A stretch of DNA of 64,000 bases from Chloroflexota bacterium (GCA_038040195.1 JBBPIR010000001.1:615141-679140); one strand, 5' to 3'. Numbered from the stretch's first letter, positions 34,631 to 42,250 are shown. Numbers and translations are program-made. Notes: generated from the sequence alone by a model not told the origin.

Positions 34631-35562
34631 GGCGATTCAGCATCGCGCTGCTGGCGCTTCTGCTCACTGCGTGCGTCCCATCGGTCAGTCCATCGGCCAG
34701 TTCGACGCCAGCGCCGAGTACCAGACCAGCGCGCACTGAGACGCCCAGCCCGACATCTTCGACGCAGGCGGCGGTCGTGCTGGCCGCGGGTGACATCGGT
34801 GCCTGCGACTCGGCGGGCGACGAGGCGACCGCCTCGCTCCTGGATGGCCTGGAGGGAACAGTCTTCGCCCTGGGCGACCTCGCCTACGAAAGCGGGACCG
34901 CGGAGCAGTTCGCCGCATGCTACGACCCGTCGTGGGGCCGGCACCGGTCGCGAACCTGGCCCGTCCCGGGCAACCACGAGTACGAGACCGCCGGCGCGGC
35001 CCCCTACTTCGCGTACTTCGGCGCCGCCGCTGGCGCCCCGGGCCAAGGCTGGTATTCGTTCGATCTGGGCGCCTGGCACCTCATCGCCCTGAACTCGAAC
35101 TGCGACGAGGTCGGCGGATGCGACCTTGACTCCCCCCAGGCCGACTGGCTGCGCTCGGACCTGGCCACTAGCACCTCCACATGCACCCTCGCCTACTGGC
35201 ATCACCCGCGCTGGAGCTCCGGCTCTGAGCATGGCGCCGACCCGCGGACGGATGGGCTGTGGCGAATCCTGGCCATGGCCGGAGCAGAGCTCGTCCTCAC
35301 CGGCCACGACCACGTCTACGAGCGATTCGTCCCCATCGACGCCGATGGGGCCGCGGCCACCGACGGCATGGTCGAGTTCGTGGTCGGCACTGGGGGCCGC
35401 TCGCTGTACGGCTTCAACAAGGTTCTCCCCACCAGCGCGACGCATGACAACGCGACGTATGGGGTCCTGCAGCTCACGCTCCACCCTGACGCCTACGACT
35501 GGGAGTTCGTCCCCGCCTCCGACATCGGCTTCTCCGACTCGGGCTCGGCGGACTGCCGCTGA
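34627..35562 (+). CDS. Metallophosphoesterase lipoprotein (purple acid phosphatase-like)
   Basis: 311 aa from GTG 34627, coupled to the ligase gene by a GTGA overlap with GAGGTG upstream. Signal peptide with lipobox: VRRFSIALLALLLTAC, Cys near residue 17, then a Ser/Thr/Pro linker. The metal-binding motifs are in order: AAGDIGACD, FALGDLAYESG, PGNHEYE, YWHHPRWSS and LTGHDHVYER. This is the calcineurin-like phosphoesterase set. A surface phosphatase next to a glycan ligase could act on lipid-linked or polymer phosphate, but the substrate is not known. Confidence 0.88.
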   Translation: MRRFSIALLALLLTACVPSVSPSASSTPAPSTRPARTETPSPTSSTQAAVVLAAGDIGACDSAGDEATASLLDGLEGTVFALGDLAYESGTAEQFAACYDPSWGRHRSRTWPVPGNHEYETAGAAPYFAYFGAAAGAPGQGWYSFDLGAWHLIALNSNCDEVGGCDLDSPQADWLRSDLATSTSTCTLAYWHHPRWSSGSEHGADPRTDGLWRILAMAGAELVLTGHDHVYERFVPIDADGAAATDGMVEFVVGTGGRSLYGFNKVLPTSATHDNATYGVLQLTLHPDAYDWEFVPASDIGFSDSGSADCR

Positions 35563-36377
35563 GCCAACCACAGGGCGGGGGCCGCGGCCAGCAATGCGAG
35601 CGAGCTCGTCCACACGTTCGGCAGGGCCAGCATCACCCCGATCGGCAGTAGCCAGGCCCGGTCCCACCGCGCCGCCACCACGACCACGGCCACCGCCACC
35701 GGCAGGCGGATCACCAACGGCAGCGGAATGACCTGGATCCGCGGATCTGATCCCACGTTGGCTGCCAGCAGCGCGAGCCATTCGGCCCACAGCTCCGGCG
35801 TGAACAGGACCGATACGCCCACAATGCCCGCCGTCAGGCCCAGGCCAATGGCCAGCGCCCGCCACTCCCCGCGCACGGCATGCCACACGATCCCGATCCC
35901 CGGCGTGACCTTGGTCAGGAACGGGAAGGCCCAGGCCCCCGCCCCCCAGGGCCGGCGCCACAGCGCGAGCACCACCGCCCCGGCCAGGAAGACGTGGATG
36001 TTCCCGCGCAGGATGTCGTCGACGACGCCGGGAAAGGCGAGCATCCACGGCACCCGCATCCAGAACAGGATCGCGATCGCCAGGCCCGTCCAGAGGGCCG
36101 CGAAGACGGGCCACGGCAGCAGGGTGAGTGGATAGATGATCTGGGCGAAGGCCGGGGAATAGACGTAGGCCTCGTACTCCAGCCACGGGACGTCGTACAG
36201 GCCGCCGTCCCAGGCGTTCCAGATCCCGTACGCGTCGAACATCGGTCCGTAGGCGGGCACCGGCTCGGCGTAGGGGACCAGCCGCAGCCAGACTGCGCCG
36301 ATGTACAGCAAGCCGGCCAGCGTCAGACCGTGGCGCAGGGCGGCCCAGCGCGTCAGCCCCCCGGCCCGGGCGGCCAT
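35493..36377 (-). CDS. GT87/DUF2029-like membrane glycosyltransferase (TKVTPG subgroup)
   Basis: 294 aa. FDAYGIWNAWDGGLYDVPWL in the early loop, YVYSPAFAQIIYPLTLLPW, RVPWMLAFPGVVDDILRGNI and FLTKVTPGIGIVWHAVRGEW. It is a close relative of 21083 and 16231 and the intact homolog of the remnant at 31973. About eight helices. The tail overlaps the phosphoesterase gene by 70 bases in convergent orientation. ATG at 36377 overlaps the stop of the small gene before it. Confidence 0.75.
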   Translation of the reverse strand: MAARAGGLTRWAALRHGLTLAGLLYIGAVWLRLVPYAEPVPAYGPMFDAYGIWNAWDGGLYDVPWLEYEAYVYSPAFAQIIYPLTLLPWPVFAALWTGLAIAILFWMRVPWMLAFPGVVDDILRGNIHVFLAGAVVLALWRRPWGAGAWAFPFLTKVTPGIGIVWHAVRGEWRALAIGLGLTAGIVGVSVLFTPELWAEWLALLAANVGSDPRIQVIPLPLVIRLPVAVAVVVVAARWDRAWLLPIGVMLALPNVWTSSLALLAAAPALWLAQRQSAEPESEKPMSEAGTNSQS

Positions 36378-36532
36378 CAGGGGAACAGGTCGGGGTTCTG
36401 GTTGATCTCGATGATGGGCTGCTGGAACGGGCCGCCGAGCGGGAAGTCGAGGATCGGCAGGTTCATGCCGGCCAGCTTCATTCCTCCGCCCAGGAGCAGC
36501 AGGACGAGCAGGAAGGCCAGCACCAACTTCAT
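36377..36532 (-). CDS. Small single-helix membrane protein
   Basis: 51 aa. MKLVLAFLLVLLLLGGGMKL is one hydrophobic helix; the tail ends FQQPIIEINQNPDLFP. The start at 36532 leaves a clean ORF, and its stop overlaps the start of the GT87 gene (TGATG), so the two are translationally coupled. A longer frame to 36706 runs into the divergent toxin-antitoxin promoter and is not supported. No family recognised; it may be an accessory subunit of the glycosyltransferase. Confidence 0.5.
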   Translation of the reverse strand: MKLVLAFLLVLLLLGGGMKLAGMNLPILDFPLGGPFQQPIIEINQNPDLFP

Positions 36533-36622
36533 TGGGCGCAGCCTACTCCGGAGGGGCAAGGCCACAACGCTCCGATGGTCCTGGAGGTAGGCTCCCGATA
36601 GGCGTTCGTACCGACATCTGTA

Positions 36623-36650
36623 TTGACAGTTGTACAGAGCGATGTACAGT
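36623..36650 (+). promoter_or_regulatory. Toxin-antitoxin promoter with paired TGTACA operator
   Basis: TTGACA (36623-36628), a 16-base spacer, then TACAGT (36645-36650), followed 6 bases later by the antitoxin GTG. Within it are two TGTACA palindromes (36631-36636 and 36643-36648), 12 bases apart. TGTACA is the known core of YefM-YoeB operators, and this promoter feeds a Phd/YefM-type antitoxin, so autorepression by the complex is likely. The second TGTACA overlaps the -10. Confidence 0.6.
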
Positions 36651-36656
36651 AAGGCC

Positions 36657-36932
36657 GTGAAGACCGTCCCGATCAGCGACCTCCGTAGGCGCATCGCCGA
36701 TGTCATCGACGAGGTTCAGGCCGGCGACGAGCCGACCGTGATCCTCCAGAGATCGCAGAAAGCGGCTTACATCGTCAAGCCCGAGCGCTACGAGCAGGAC
36801 CAGGCCGAGCTGCTTCTCCTGCGCCGGCAATTGTTCCTGTCCGAGGTTCGCGAGGCGGAGGCGGAGTACCAGGCCGGCGAGGCGCATCGGTTCGACGACG
36901 TCGAGCAGCTGCTGGACGACATCCGGAGCTGA
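36657..36932 (+). CDS. Phd/YefM-type antitoxin
   Basis: 91 aa from a GTG at 36657. VPISDLRRRIADVIDEVQAG, DEPTVILQRSQKAAYIVKP and the segment around ERYEQ match the Phd/YefM DNA-binding fold; the acidic C-terminus (DDVEQLLDDIRS) is typical of the toxin-binding tail. The toxin gene begins one base after its stop. A longer frame starts at TTG 36630, but that lies inside the operator. It should repress its own promoter through TGTACA sites. Confidence 0.8.
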   Translation: MKTVPISDLRRRIADVIDEVQAGDEPTVILQRSQKAAYIVKPERYEQDQAELLLLRRQLFLSEVREAEAEYQAGEAHRFDDVEQLLDDIRS

Positions 36933-36933
36933 C

Positions 36934-37188
36934 GTGCGGCTGACCGCGTCCAGCCGCTTCCTTCGCAAAGCCCGGAAGCTGAAGGACCCCCAGGCATCCA
37001 TGCTGCGGGCCGCCCTGCGACGGTTCGCCGCCGACCCCCAAGACCCGCTCCTCCACACCCACAAGCTCAAAGGCGAGCTCGACGGCTACTGGGCCTTCAG
37101 CGTCGACGCCGATCTCCGTGTCCTCTTTCGCTGGGACGGGGACGAGGCTTTCCTGGTGAACCTGGGCTCGCACGACCAGATCTACTGA
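36934..37188 (+). CDS. RelE/YafQ-like mRNA interferase toxin
   Basis: 84 aa from a GTG at 36934. ASSRFLRKARKL at the N-terminus, LHTHKLKGELDGYWAFSVDA in the middle, and FLVNLGSHDQIY at the end. The final His-Asp and the H-x-L-K-G box match the YafQ-type RelE/ParE superfamily, in which such residues cut ribosome-bound mRNA. Length is typical. Its TGA overlaps the ATG of the GT4 gene by one base, so toxin and glycosyltransferase are translationally linked, which is unusual. Confidence 0.75.
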   Translation: MRLTASSRFLRKARKLKDPQASMLRAALRRFAADPQDPLLHTHKLKGELDGYWAFSVDADLRVLFRWDGDEAFLVNLGSHDQIY

Positions 37189-38348
37189 TGGACCGGCCGC
37201 GTGTGCTGCAGTTGCTGGCCACCGGTGGGACGGGCGGCGCGCAGGAAAGCGCCATCGCCCTCCTCGTCCACCTGGACCGGTCCCGGTTCGAGATCGAGGC
37301 CGTCTCACTGGCCGATGGTCGCTCAATCCAGCGCCTCCGCGAGCTGGGCATCCGCGTCACCGTTATCCCGCCCGAGGACGACGAGTCCACCGTCCGCGAG
37401 CTCGTCGCGTACCTCCGCCGCCGGCAGATCGACCTGCTCCACGCCCACCTGTTCCGTGCCGAATTGCTCGGCACCCGGGCTGCCCAGGTAGCCGGCACGC
37501 CGGTGGTCGTGGCCACCGCTCACTCCAGCCGGATCCGCTCCCCGGCCGACATCGCCGCCCTGGCGGCCGTCACGCCGTCCATCGACCGCCTCATCGTCCC
37601 GTCGGCGGCCATTGCGACCAAAGTTCTCGCCGAGGGCCGGGGAGCGGCCGAGATCACGGTCGTGCCCAACGGGGTCGACCTGGATCGGTTCAGCCCGCAA
37701 CGGTCCAGCCAGGACACGGCCGCGTTGCGAGCCGCGCTCGGCATCCCGCCCGACGCCTTCCTGGTCGGGGTTGTGGCCCGGCTCGAGCCCGAGAAGGGGC
37801 ATCGGTATCTCCTCGAGGCCCTGCCAGCCATCGTGGAAGCCGTGCCCGACGCCTGGTTGTTGCTGGTGGGTGAGGGCTCACAGACCGATGCGCTTCGCGC
37901 CCAGGCCGGCTCGCTGCCGCTCGCAGCACGCCAGAGGGTCGTGATTGCCGGTTTTCAGACCGATATCGAGGCGGTGACCCAAGCCCTGGACGTGGCCGTG
38001 CTGCCGTCACTGCGCGAGGCGCAGGGGCTGGCCCTGCTGGAGGCCATGGCCGCCCGACGCCCGGTGGTGGCCTCCGCGGTGGGCGGCATCCCCGAAACCA
38101 TCCGGGACGGGGTAGATGGCCTCCTCGTCCCACCCGCCGATCCGCCAGCCCTCGCAGACGCTGTCATTCGCCTCGCTCGAGATGCCCAGCTGCGGGATCG
38201 ACTGGCCGCCTCGGGCCGGCGCCGGGTGGAGGATCGGTTCAGCGTGACCGTCTCGGTCAGGCGTGTGGTGGCCATCTACAGCGAGGAGCTGGCGCGGGCC
38301 GGCGTGCTCACCGTTCGACCAGGTAAGCATGGGAGCATGGGCCGATGA
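37188..38348 (+). CDS. GT4-family glycosyltransferase
   Basis: 386 aa. GT-B fold: the N-terminal domain has LLATGGTGGAQESAIALL and LLHAHLFRAELLG; the C-terminal domain has VGVVARLEPEKGHRYLLEAL, VAVLPSLREAQGLALLEAMA and ARRPVVASAVGGIPETI, the E-x7-E region of GT4. It uses a nucleotide-sugar donor and acts at the cytoplasmic face. Start overlaps the toxin stop; its stop overlaps the methyltransferase start by 4 bases. A decayed copy of its 3' half lies at 39898-40050. It may build the oligosaccharide used by the GT-C array. Confidence 0.88.
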   Translation: MDRPRVLQLLATGGTGGAQESAIALLVHLDRSRFEIEAVSLADGRSIQRLRELGIRVTVIPPEDDESTVRELVAYLRRRQIDLLHAHLFRAELLGTRAAQVAGTPVVVATAHSSRIRSPADIAALAAVTPSIDRLIVPSAAIATKVLAEGRGAAEITVVPNGVDLDRFSPQRSSQDTAALRAALGIPPDAFLVGVVARLEPEKGHRYLLEALPAIVEAVPDAWLLLVGEGSQTDALRAQAGSLPLAARQRVVIAGFQTDIEAVTQALDVAVLPSLREAQGLALLEAMAARRPVVASAVGGIPETIRDGVDGLLVPPADPPALADAVIRLARDAQLRDRLAASGRRRVEDRFSVTVSVRRVVAIYSEELARAGVLTVRPGKHGSMGR

Positions 38349-39061
38349 GCTGGGACGAGGCGTTCGCGAACCACTACGACGAATGGGCGGCCCACATGGC
38401 GGCGGACGTCGCCTTCTATGTTGAGCTCGCGCGCAAGGCGGACGGGCCGCTGGTCGAGCTCGCGATCGGGAACGGGCGGGTCGCGATCCCGGTCGCGCAG
38501 GCGACCGGCCAGCGAGTCATCGGGATTGACTCTTCACCGGCGATGCTCGAGCAGGCCCGTGCCCGCGCGGCGGTTGCGGGCGTGGAGCTCGACCTGCGCG
38601 AGGGCGACATGCGCGACCTCGCCCTCGACGAGCTGGCGGCGCTGATCTACTGCCCTTTCCGCGCGCTCCTGCACCTGCCGACGTGGGCCGACCGCCGTCG
38701 CACCTTCGAGCGCGTCGCCGCCTCGCTCCGGCCGGAAGGGCGGTTCGCCTGGAATGTCTTTGCCTTCGACCACCAGATCGCCGCGCGCCTCGACGGCGTG
38801 CACCAGGACGAGCCTGTACCGCACACCATCCGGTACTCGGTGGGCGACAACCGGATCGACATCACCCGCGACGACGGCGCGAAGAGCTCCCTGTGGTGGG
38901 CAACCAAGAACGAGTGGCTGGGGCTGATCGATGTCGCCGGTCTCGAGCTGGAGGCGTTGTACGCCGGCTTCGCCGGCGAGCCGTTTGCGGACGACAGCCG
39001 AGAATACGTGTTCGTCGCCCGCCGCAGGACGACTGATGCCTACGGACCGAGCGGGGCGTAG
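38345..39061 (+). CDS. Class I SAM-dependent methyltransferase
   Basis: 238 aa. Motif I is LVELAIGNGRVAIPVAQATG, then VIGIDSSPAMLEQARARA, then LREGDMRDL and LYCPFRALLHLPTWADRR-like segments that fit the Methyltransf_25 group. It starts 4 bases before the GT4 stop (ATGA), so it is in the same operon and may methylate the same glycan. The 3' end overlaps the convergent SGNH gene by 22 bases. Confidence 0.85.
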   Translation: MSWDEAFANHYDEWAAHMAADVAFYVELARKADGPLVELAIGNGRVAIPVAQATGQRVIGIDSSPAMLEQARARAAVAGVELDLREGDMRDLALDELAALIYCPFRALLHLPTWADRRRTFERVAASLRPEGRFAWNVFAFDHQIAARLDGVHQDEPVPHTIRYSVGDNRIDITRDDGAKSSLWWATKNEWLGLIDVAGLELEALYAGFAGEPFADDSREYVFVARRRTTDAYGPSGA

Positions 39062-39849
39062 CCTGAGGCGGCGATCGCCTGTGCTATGACCTGATGGCCT
39101 TCCCTCGACGGGTGCACGTGGTCGTCGACCAGAAGTGGGGCGGCATCCTGATCGCCTGCGGGGCCGTTGAACGCCGTCAGCAGCTCGACGCAGAGCCCGT
39201 CGTGGGCGGCGACGGCTTCGCAGATCGCGGCATTGAGCGACGCCAGCTGCTCCGCATAGAAGGCCTGGAACGAGGGGCCGAACTGAGCGGCTCCCGGATC
39301 CCCGATCTTGACGTTGTAGTAGGCGGTCGCGCGCAGGATGTGTGGGTGGTCGCCCTGGAGCGTGTCGATCTGACCGAGCAGGGCCTCGAGATTCGATTGG
39401 AGGCCGGCGATCGCGCTGTCATAGCATGCGCGGTCGGTCTCGGCTCCGCACGGGTTGATGTCGTTGATGCCGATGGCGATGGTGATGATATCGGCCTCTT
39501 CAATCAGCGACCGCAGGATGGGCGAGGAATCAAGTGTTTCGAGCAGGTCGCCTGAGGTCGCGCCGTTGACCGCCCGGTTCTGCACCGCTACGGGCTGGCC
39601 AAGCGCCTTGGCAGCGAGCGGCCCGTAGACATCCGGGTACCTGGCGCATTCACATCGCTGCGAGGCCGCGATGGAATCACCGATGGCCACCAGGCGGAGA
39701 TATTCAGCCGGCGACGCGGCCTCGGTCTGAGTGGGTGATGTGGCCTGGTCCGAAGACACCGTCGAGCCTGGGCTCACTGCGCAGCCTGACACCAAGACGG
39801 CGATCACCAGCAGGCCAGTTGCTGCCTGGCGCATCGACGCAATGTGCAT
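39040..39849 (-). CDS. SGNH/GDSL-type hydrolase lipoprotein
   Basis: 269 aa from ATG 39849 (or 39834). Lipoprotein signal: MRQAATGLLVIAVLVSGCAV, lipobox VSGC. SGNH blocks: LRLVAIGDSIAASQR (Ser), NGATSGDLLE (Gly), IGINDIN (Asn), and VDDHVHPSREGH (Asp/His). It is a surface esterase or lipase-like enzyme. The gene faces the GT4-methyltransferase operon and lies between it and the GT4 remnant, so it may have been inserted or duplicated here. Substrate unknown; an acyl group on the glycan is an attractive guess. Confidence 0.85.
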   Translation of the reverse strand: MHIASMRQAATGLLVIAVLVSGCAVSPGSTVSSDQATSPTQTEAASPAEYLRLVAIGDSIAASQRCECARYPDVYGPLAAKALGQPVAVQNRAVNGATSGDLLETLDSSPILRSLIEEADIITIAIGINDINPCGAETDRACYDSAIAGLQSNLEALLGQIDTLQGDHPHILRATAYYNVKIGDPGAAQFGPSFQAFYAEQLASLNAAICEAVAAHDGLCVELLTAFNGPAGDQDAAPLLVDDHVHPSREGHQVIAQAIAASGYAPLGP

Positions 39850-39897
39850 CTGCGCATTCTGGCCCGGCGACGGACTCCGGAGCAAGGAGCCCCGGCC

Positions 39898-40050
39898 AGC
39901 GGGCGCGTCGTGTTCGCCGGTTTGCAGACCGATGCGGGGGCGGTGAACGAAGCCCTGGAGGTGGCGGTCGTTCAGCGTGACCGCATCGGTCAAGCGTGTG
40001 GAGGCGATCTACACCGAGGAGCTCGTCCGTGCGGGTGTAATTGCCGCGCC
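39898..40050 (+). pseudogene. Decayed 3' fragment of a GT4 gene with an internal deletion
   Basis: GRVVFAGLQTDAGAVNEALE and VAVV read in one frame and match QRVVIAGFQTDIEAVTQALD and VAVL of the intact GT4 (37933-38005). Right after, another frame gives FSVTASVKRVEAIYTEELVR, matching FSVTVSVRRVVAIYSEELAR at 38238-38300. About 230 bases that separate these blocks in the intact gene are missing. The remnant ends with AGV and a short divergent tail. It marks an old duplication of the GT4 gene. Confidence 0.8.
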
Positions 40051-40051
40051 G

Positions 40052-40165
40052 AGTCACGGATGACTGGTAGCGGCCGCGGGGGCCGGAATCGGCGCCCCGC
40101 CAGTCACCAGTGACTCACAGAGTGCCGCGTCCGCCATCTGCGCACGTTGCCAGTCATGTGTGACT
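40052..40165. repeat. Three AGTCA-N4-TGACT palindromes spaced exactly 50 bp apart
   Basis: AGTCA-N4-TGACT occurs at 40052-40065, 40102-40115 and 40152-40165, with exactly 50 bases from copy to copy. The third is extended to CCAGTCA-N4-TGACTGG; copy 1 shares the right extension and copy 2 the left one. The spacers and intervening sequences differ, so it is not a simple tandem repeat and not a CRISPR array. They fill the gap between the GT4 remnant and the cupredoxin terminator. Confidence 0.75.
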
Positions 40166-40282
40166 GGCCATTGCTGCTGGCGGCGTCCCTCGCGTCGCCT
40201 TGACCCGCGCTCGGCGGCCCGCGGGCGATAGCGGACGTCTAAGGTCCGGGCCCAGCTCGGCCACCCGACCCACCCGGGCACT

Positions 40283-40318
40283 CGACGAGGCCCCTCCAAT
40301 CGTGGAGAGGCCCCGTCG
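40283..40318 (-). terminator. Hairpin terminator of the cupredoxin gene
   Basis: A 16-bp stem with two mismatches (40283-40298 against 40303-40318, loop ATCG), about 22 bases after the cupredoxin stop. It has almost no T tract on the minus strand, so termination efficiency is uncertain. The stretch 40166-40282 shows nothing else. Confidence 0.5.
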
Positions 40319-40340
40319 TTGCGGTTCCGCAGGAGTCAGA

Positions 40341-41303
40341 TCACGGAGCGGCCACCACCGTGATCGTGCCGAACATCCCGGCCTCGAAATGGCCCTCGAT
40401 CTCGCAGACCAGGTCATACGTGCCCGGCTGGGTCGGGATCAGGAACAGCTCGATCTCCGCGCCGGCGAACACCTCCACCTCGCGCGGGGCGGGTCCTTTG
40501 AACTCACCCGAGGCGTCCTCGGCCTTGCGGAAGGCGATCGACGCGAAGAAGTCCTCGGCCGTGAACTCGTGCTTGATCTCGCCCATGTTGACCACGGTGA
40601 TCACGTATGGCTGACCGGCGACGAGCTCGAAGTCCTTCGGCGTGAAGGCGTACTCGGAGAGCTCGATCGTCAGCTCCTGGCTGGCATCCCAGTCGGCCGC
40701 CTCTACGAGCGCCGCAGCATCCTGGACCCACGGGCCATCACCCACATTGGCCAGCTCCACAGCCGGTGAGGTGGGCGCCGCCCCGGTCACGGTAATCGTG
40801 CCGAGCATCCCGGCCTCGAAATGGCCCTCGATCTCGCAGACGAGGTCATACGTGCCCGGAATGAGCGGGATCAGGAACAGCTCGGCTGACTTCCCCGCGA
40901 AGACCTCGATCTCGGTGAAGAACGGGACCTTTACCTCGCTCTCGGCGGTCTCGGCCTTGCGGGTCGCGACCGTCCGGAAGAAGTCCCCGGCCGTGAACTC
41001 GTGCTTGACATCGCCGACGTTCACGATCTGCAGGATGTACGGCTGCCCCGCCTCGAGGGTGATCTCGCTCGGGGTAAAGGCGAACTCGGAGAGCTCTATC
41101 GTCACCGCTTCCGCGGTGTCCCAGTCGGCCGCATCGACGAATTCGGCAGCGTTGACGACGTATTGCTCGGCGGCAGGCGCCTGGCTCTGCGGCGCCTGAC
41201 TCGCCGGGGGCTCGCTGCCACCGCCGGCTTCGGGGCTTGAACAGGCAGCGAGGAGGAGCCCACCGACAAGGACCGCGGCCGCTTTGGCGGGAATTGTGCT
41301 CAT
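40341..41303 (-). CDS. Lipoprotein with two tandem cupredoxin-like domains
   Basis: 320 aa. Lipobox LLLAACSS near residue 22, then a Pro/Gln/Ser linker. Two copies of the same ~125-residue domain follow. Each has a KHEFTA His (VGDVKHEFTAGDFF, MGEIKHEFTAEDFF) and the C-x4-H-x4-M loop (VCEIEGHFEAGMLG, VCEIEGHFEAGMFG), which together give the His-Cys-His-Met copper site of type 1 cupredoxins. The repeats remain very alike, so the duplication is recent or under selection. It is anchored outside the membrane, and may be an electron carrier or copper sink. The ATG at 41303 is preceded by AGGTAAC. Confidence 0.88.
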   Translation of the reverse strand: MSTIPAKAAAVLVGGLLLAACSSPEAGGGSEPPASQAPQSQAPAAEQYVVNAAEFVDAADWDTAEAVTIELSEFAFTPSEITLEAGQPYILQIVNVGDVKHEFTAGDFFRTVATRKAETAESEVKVPFFTEIEVFAGKSAELFLIPLIPGTYDLVCEIEGHFEAGMLGTITVTGAAPTSPAVELANVGDGPWVQDAAALVEAADWDASQELTIELSEYAFTPKDFELVAGQPYVITVVNMGEIKHEFTAEDFFASIAFRKAEDASGEFKGPAPREVEVFAGAEIELFLIPTQPGTYDLVCEIEGHFEAGMFGTITVVAAP

Positions 41304-41456
41304 GACAGTTACCTCTGGGCGAATCCAGGCGCAGCTCGACGAGGCGCGCTCGTGTGTGTGCCGTGACCAGTGAAGCGCGGAACGCGACTCAGTCGCAGGG
41401 TCCGAATGGCCCCTAACCGCGGGATGTTGGTCATGAGACGCGGCCCGCGTTGCTGC

Positions 41457-42185
41457 CTAGTCGATCCGGCCCTCGCCGTAGCCGTGGGTGCCGATGAGGG
41501 GGACGAACACCACCGGCTCCAGGGACCGCTCGCGCCACTCGTTGTCGTGGCGCTCGACCAGGGTCAGCCACTGCCCCTCCCGGTCGCCGATGGGGATCAC
41601 CATTCGGCCCCCGGCCGGGTTGAGCTGCTCGCGCAGTGGGGCCGGGATGGACGGCCCGGCGGCGGTGACCAGAATCGCGTCGTACGGCCCACCCGCCGGC
41701 CAGCCCTGGGTCCCGTCTCCAACCTCGGTCACGACTCCGCCATACCCGGCCGCGGCCAGGTTGCGGGCCGCCTGCGCACTGAGCTCAGGATCGCGCTCCA
41801 CGGACACCACCGCGGCCCCCAGTTCGGCCAGCACCGCGGCCTGGTAGCCGCTTCCCGTCCCGATCTCCAGCACCCGCGCCCGATGCCACCCCCGCGCCGG
41901 CCGCGCGGCCTGGGTCATCAACGCCACCACGAACGGCTGGGAGATGGTCTGGCCGTGGGTCAGCGGCAGCGCGCGATCGTCGTAGGCCCAAGCCGAGTCC
42001 ACGAACAGGTGGCGTGGAACCCGTCGCATGGCGGAAAGCACCTCCGGGTCTCGGACTCCGCGCTTTTCGATCTGCTCGCGGACCATCCGCTCGCGCGCGC
42101 GCTCGGTAGGATCGGTCTCGGCCGAGGCATCGTCCGGCGGCCGGGGTCGGCCCTGCCACCGTCGCCAGCTGCGGATCCAGGACAT
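41457..42185 (-). CDS. pcm: Protein-L-isoaspartate O-methyltransferase
   Basis: 242 aa. MVREQIEKRGVRDPEVLSAM and VPRHLFVDSAWAYDDRALPL are the PCMT N-terminal motifs; GQTISQPFVVALMTQAA follows, then motif I VLEIGTGSGYQAAVLAELGA and AILVTAAGPSIPAPLREQL. It repairs isoaspartyl residues in aged proteins with SAM, in the cytosol. The first ~30 residues are Arg/Pro-rich. ATG at 42185. It appears monocistronic; the GNAT gene is 65 bases upstream on the same strand. Confidence 0.93.
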   Translation of the reverse strand: MSWIRSWRRWQGRPRPPDDASAETDPTERARERMVREQIEKRGVRDPEVLSAMRRVPRHLFVDSAWAYDDRALPLTHGQTISQPFVVALMTQAARPARGWHRARVLEIGTGSGYQAAVLAELGAAVVSVERDPELSAQAARNLAAAGYGGVVTEVGDGTQGWPAGGPYDAILVTAAGPSIPAPLREQLNPAGGRMVIPIGDREGQWLTLVERHDNEWRERSLEPVVFVPLIGTHGYGEGRID

Positions 42186-42250
42186 ACCCCGATTCTGCGC
42201 TCACGCGCGGGCCCGGACTGGGTCGGCGAGACGCCGTCGGCGAGACGCCG

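Noticed and set aside
36533-36706. N-terminal extension of the small membrane protein
   Set aside because: It would overlap the toxin-antitoxin promoter and operator and lacks a ribosome site.
40052-40165. CRISPR array
   Set aside because: Only 14-bp palindromes with non-repeat flanks and no cas genes.
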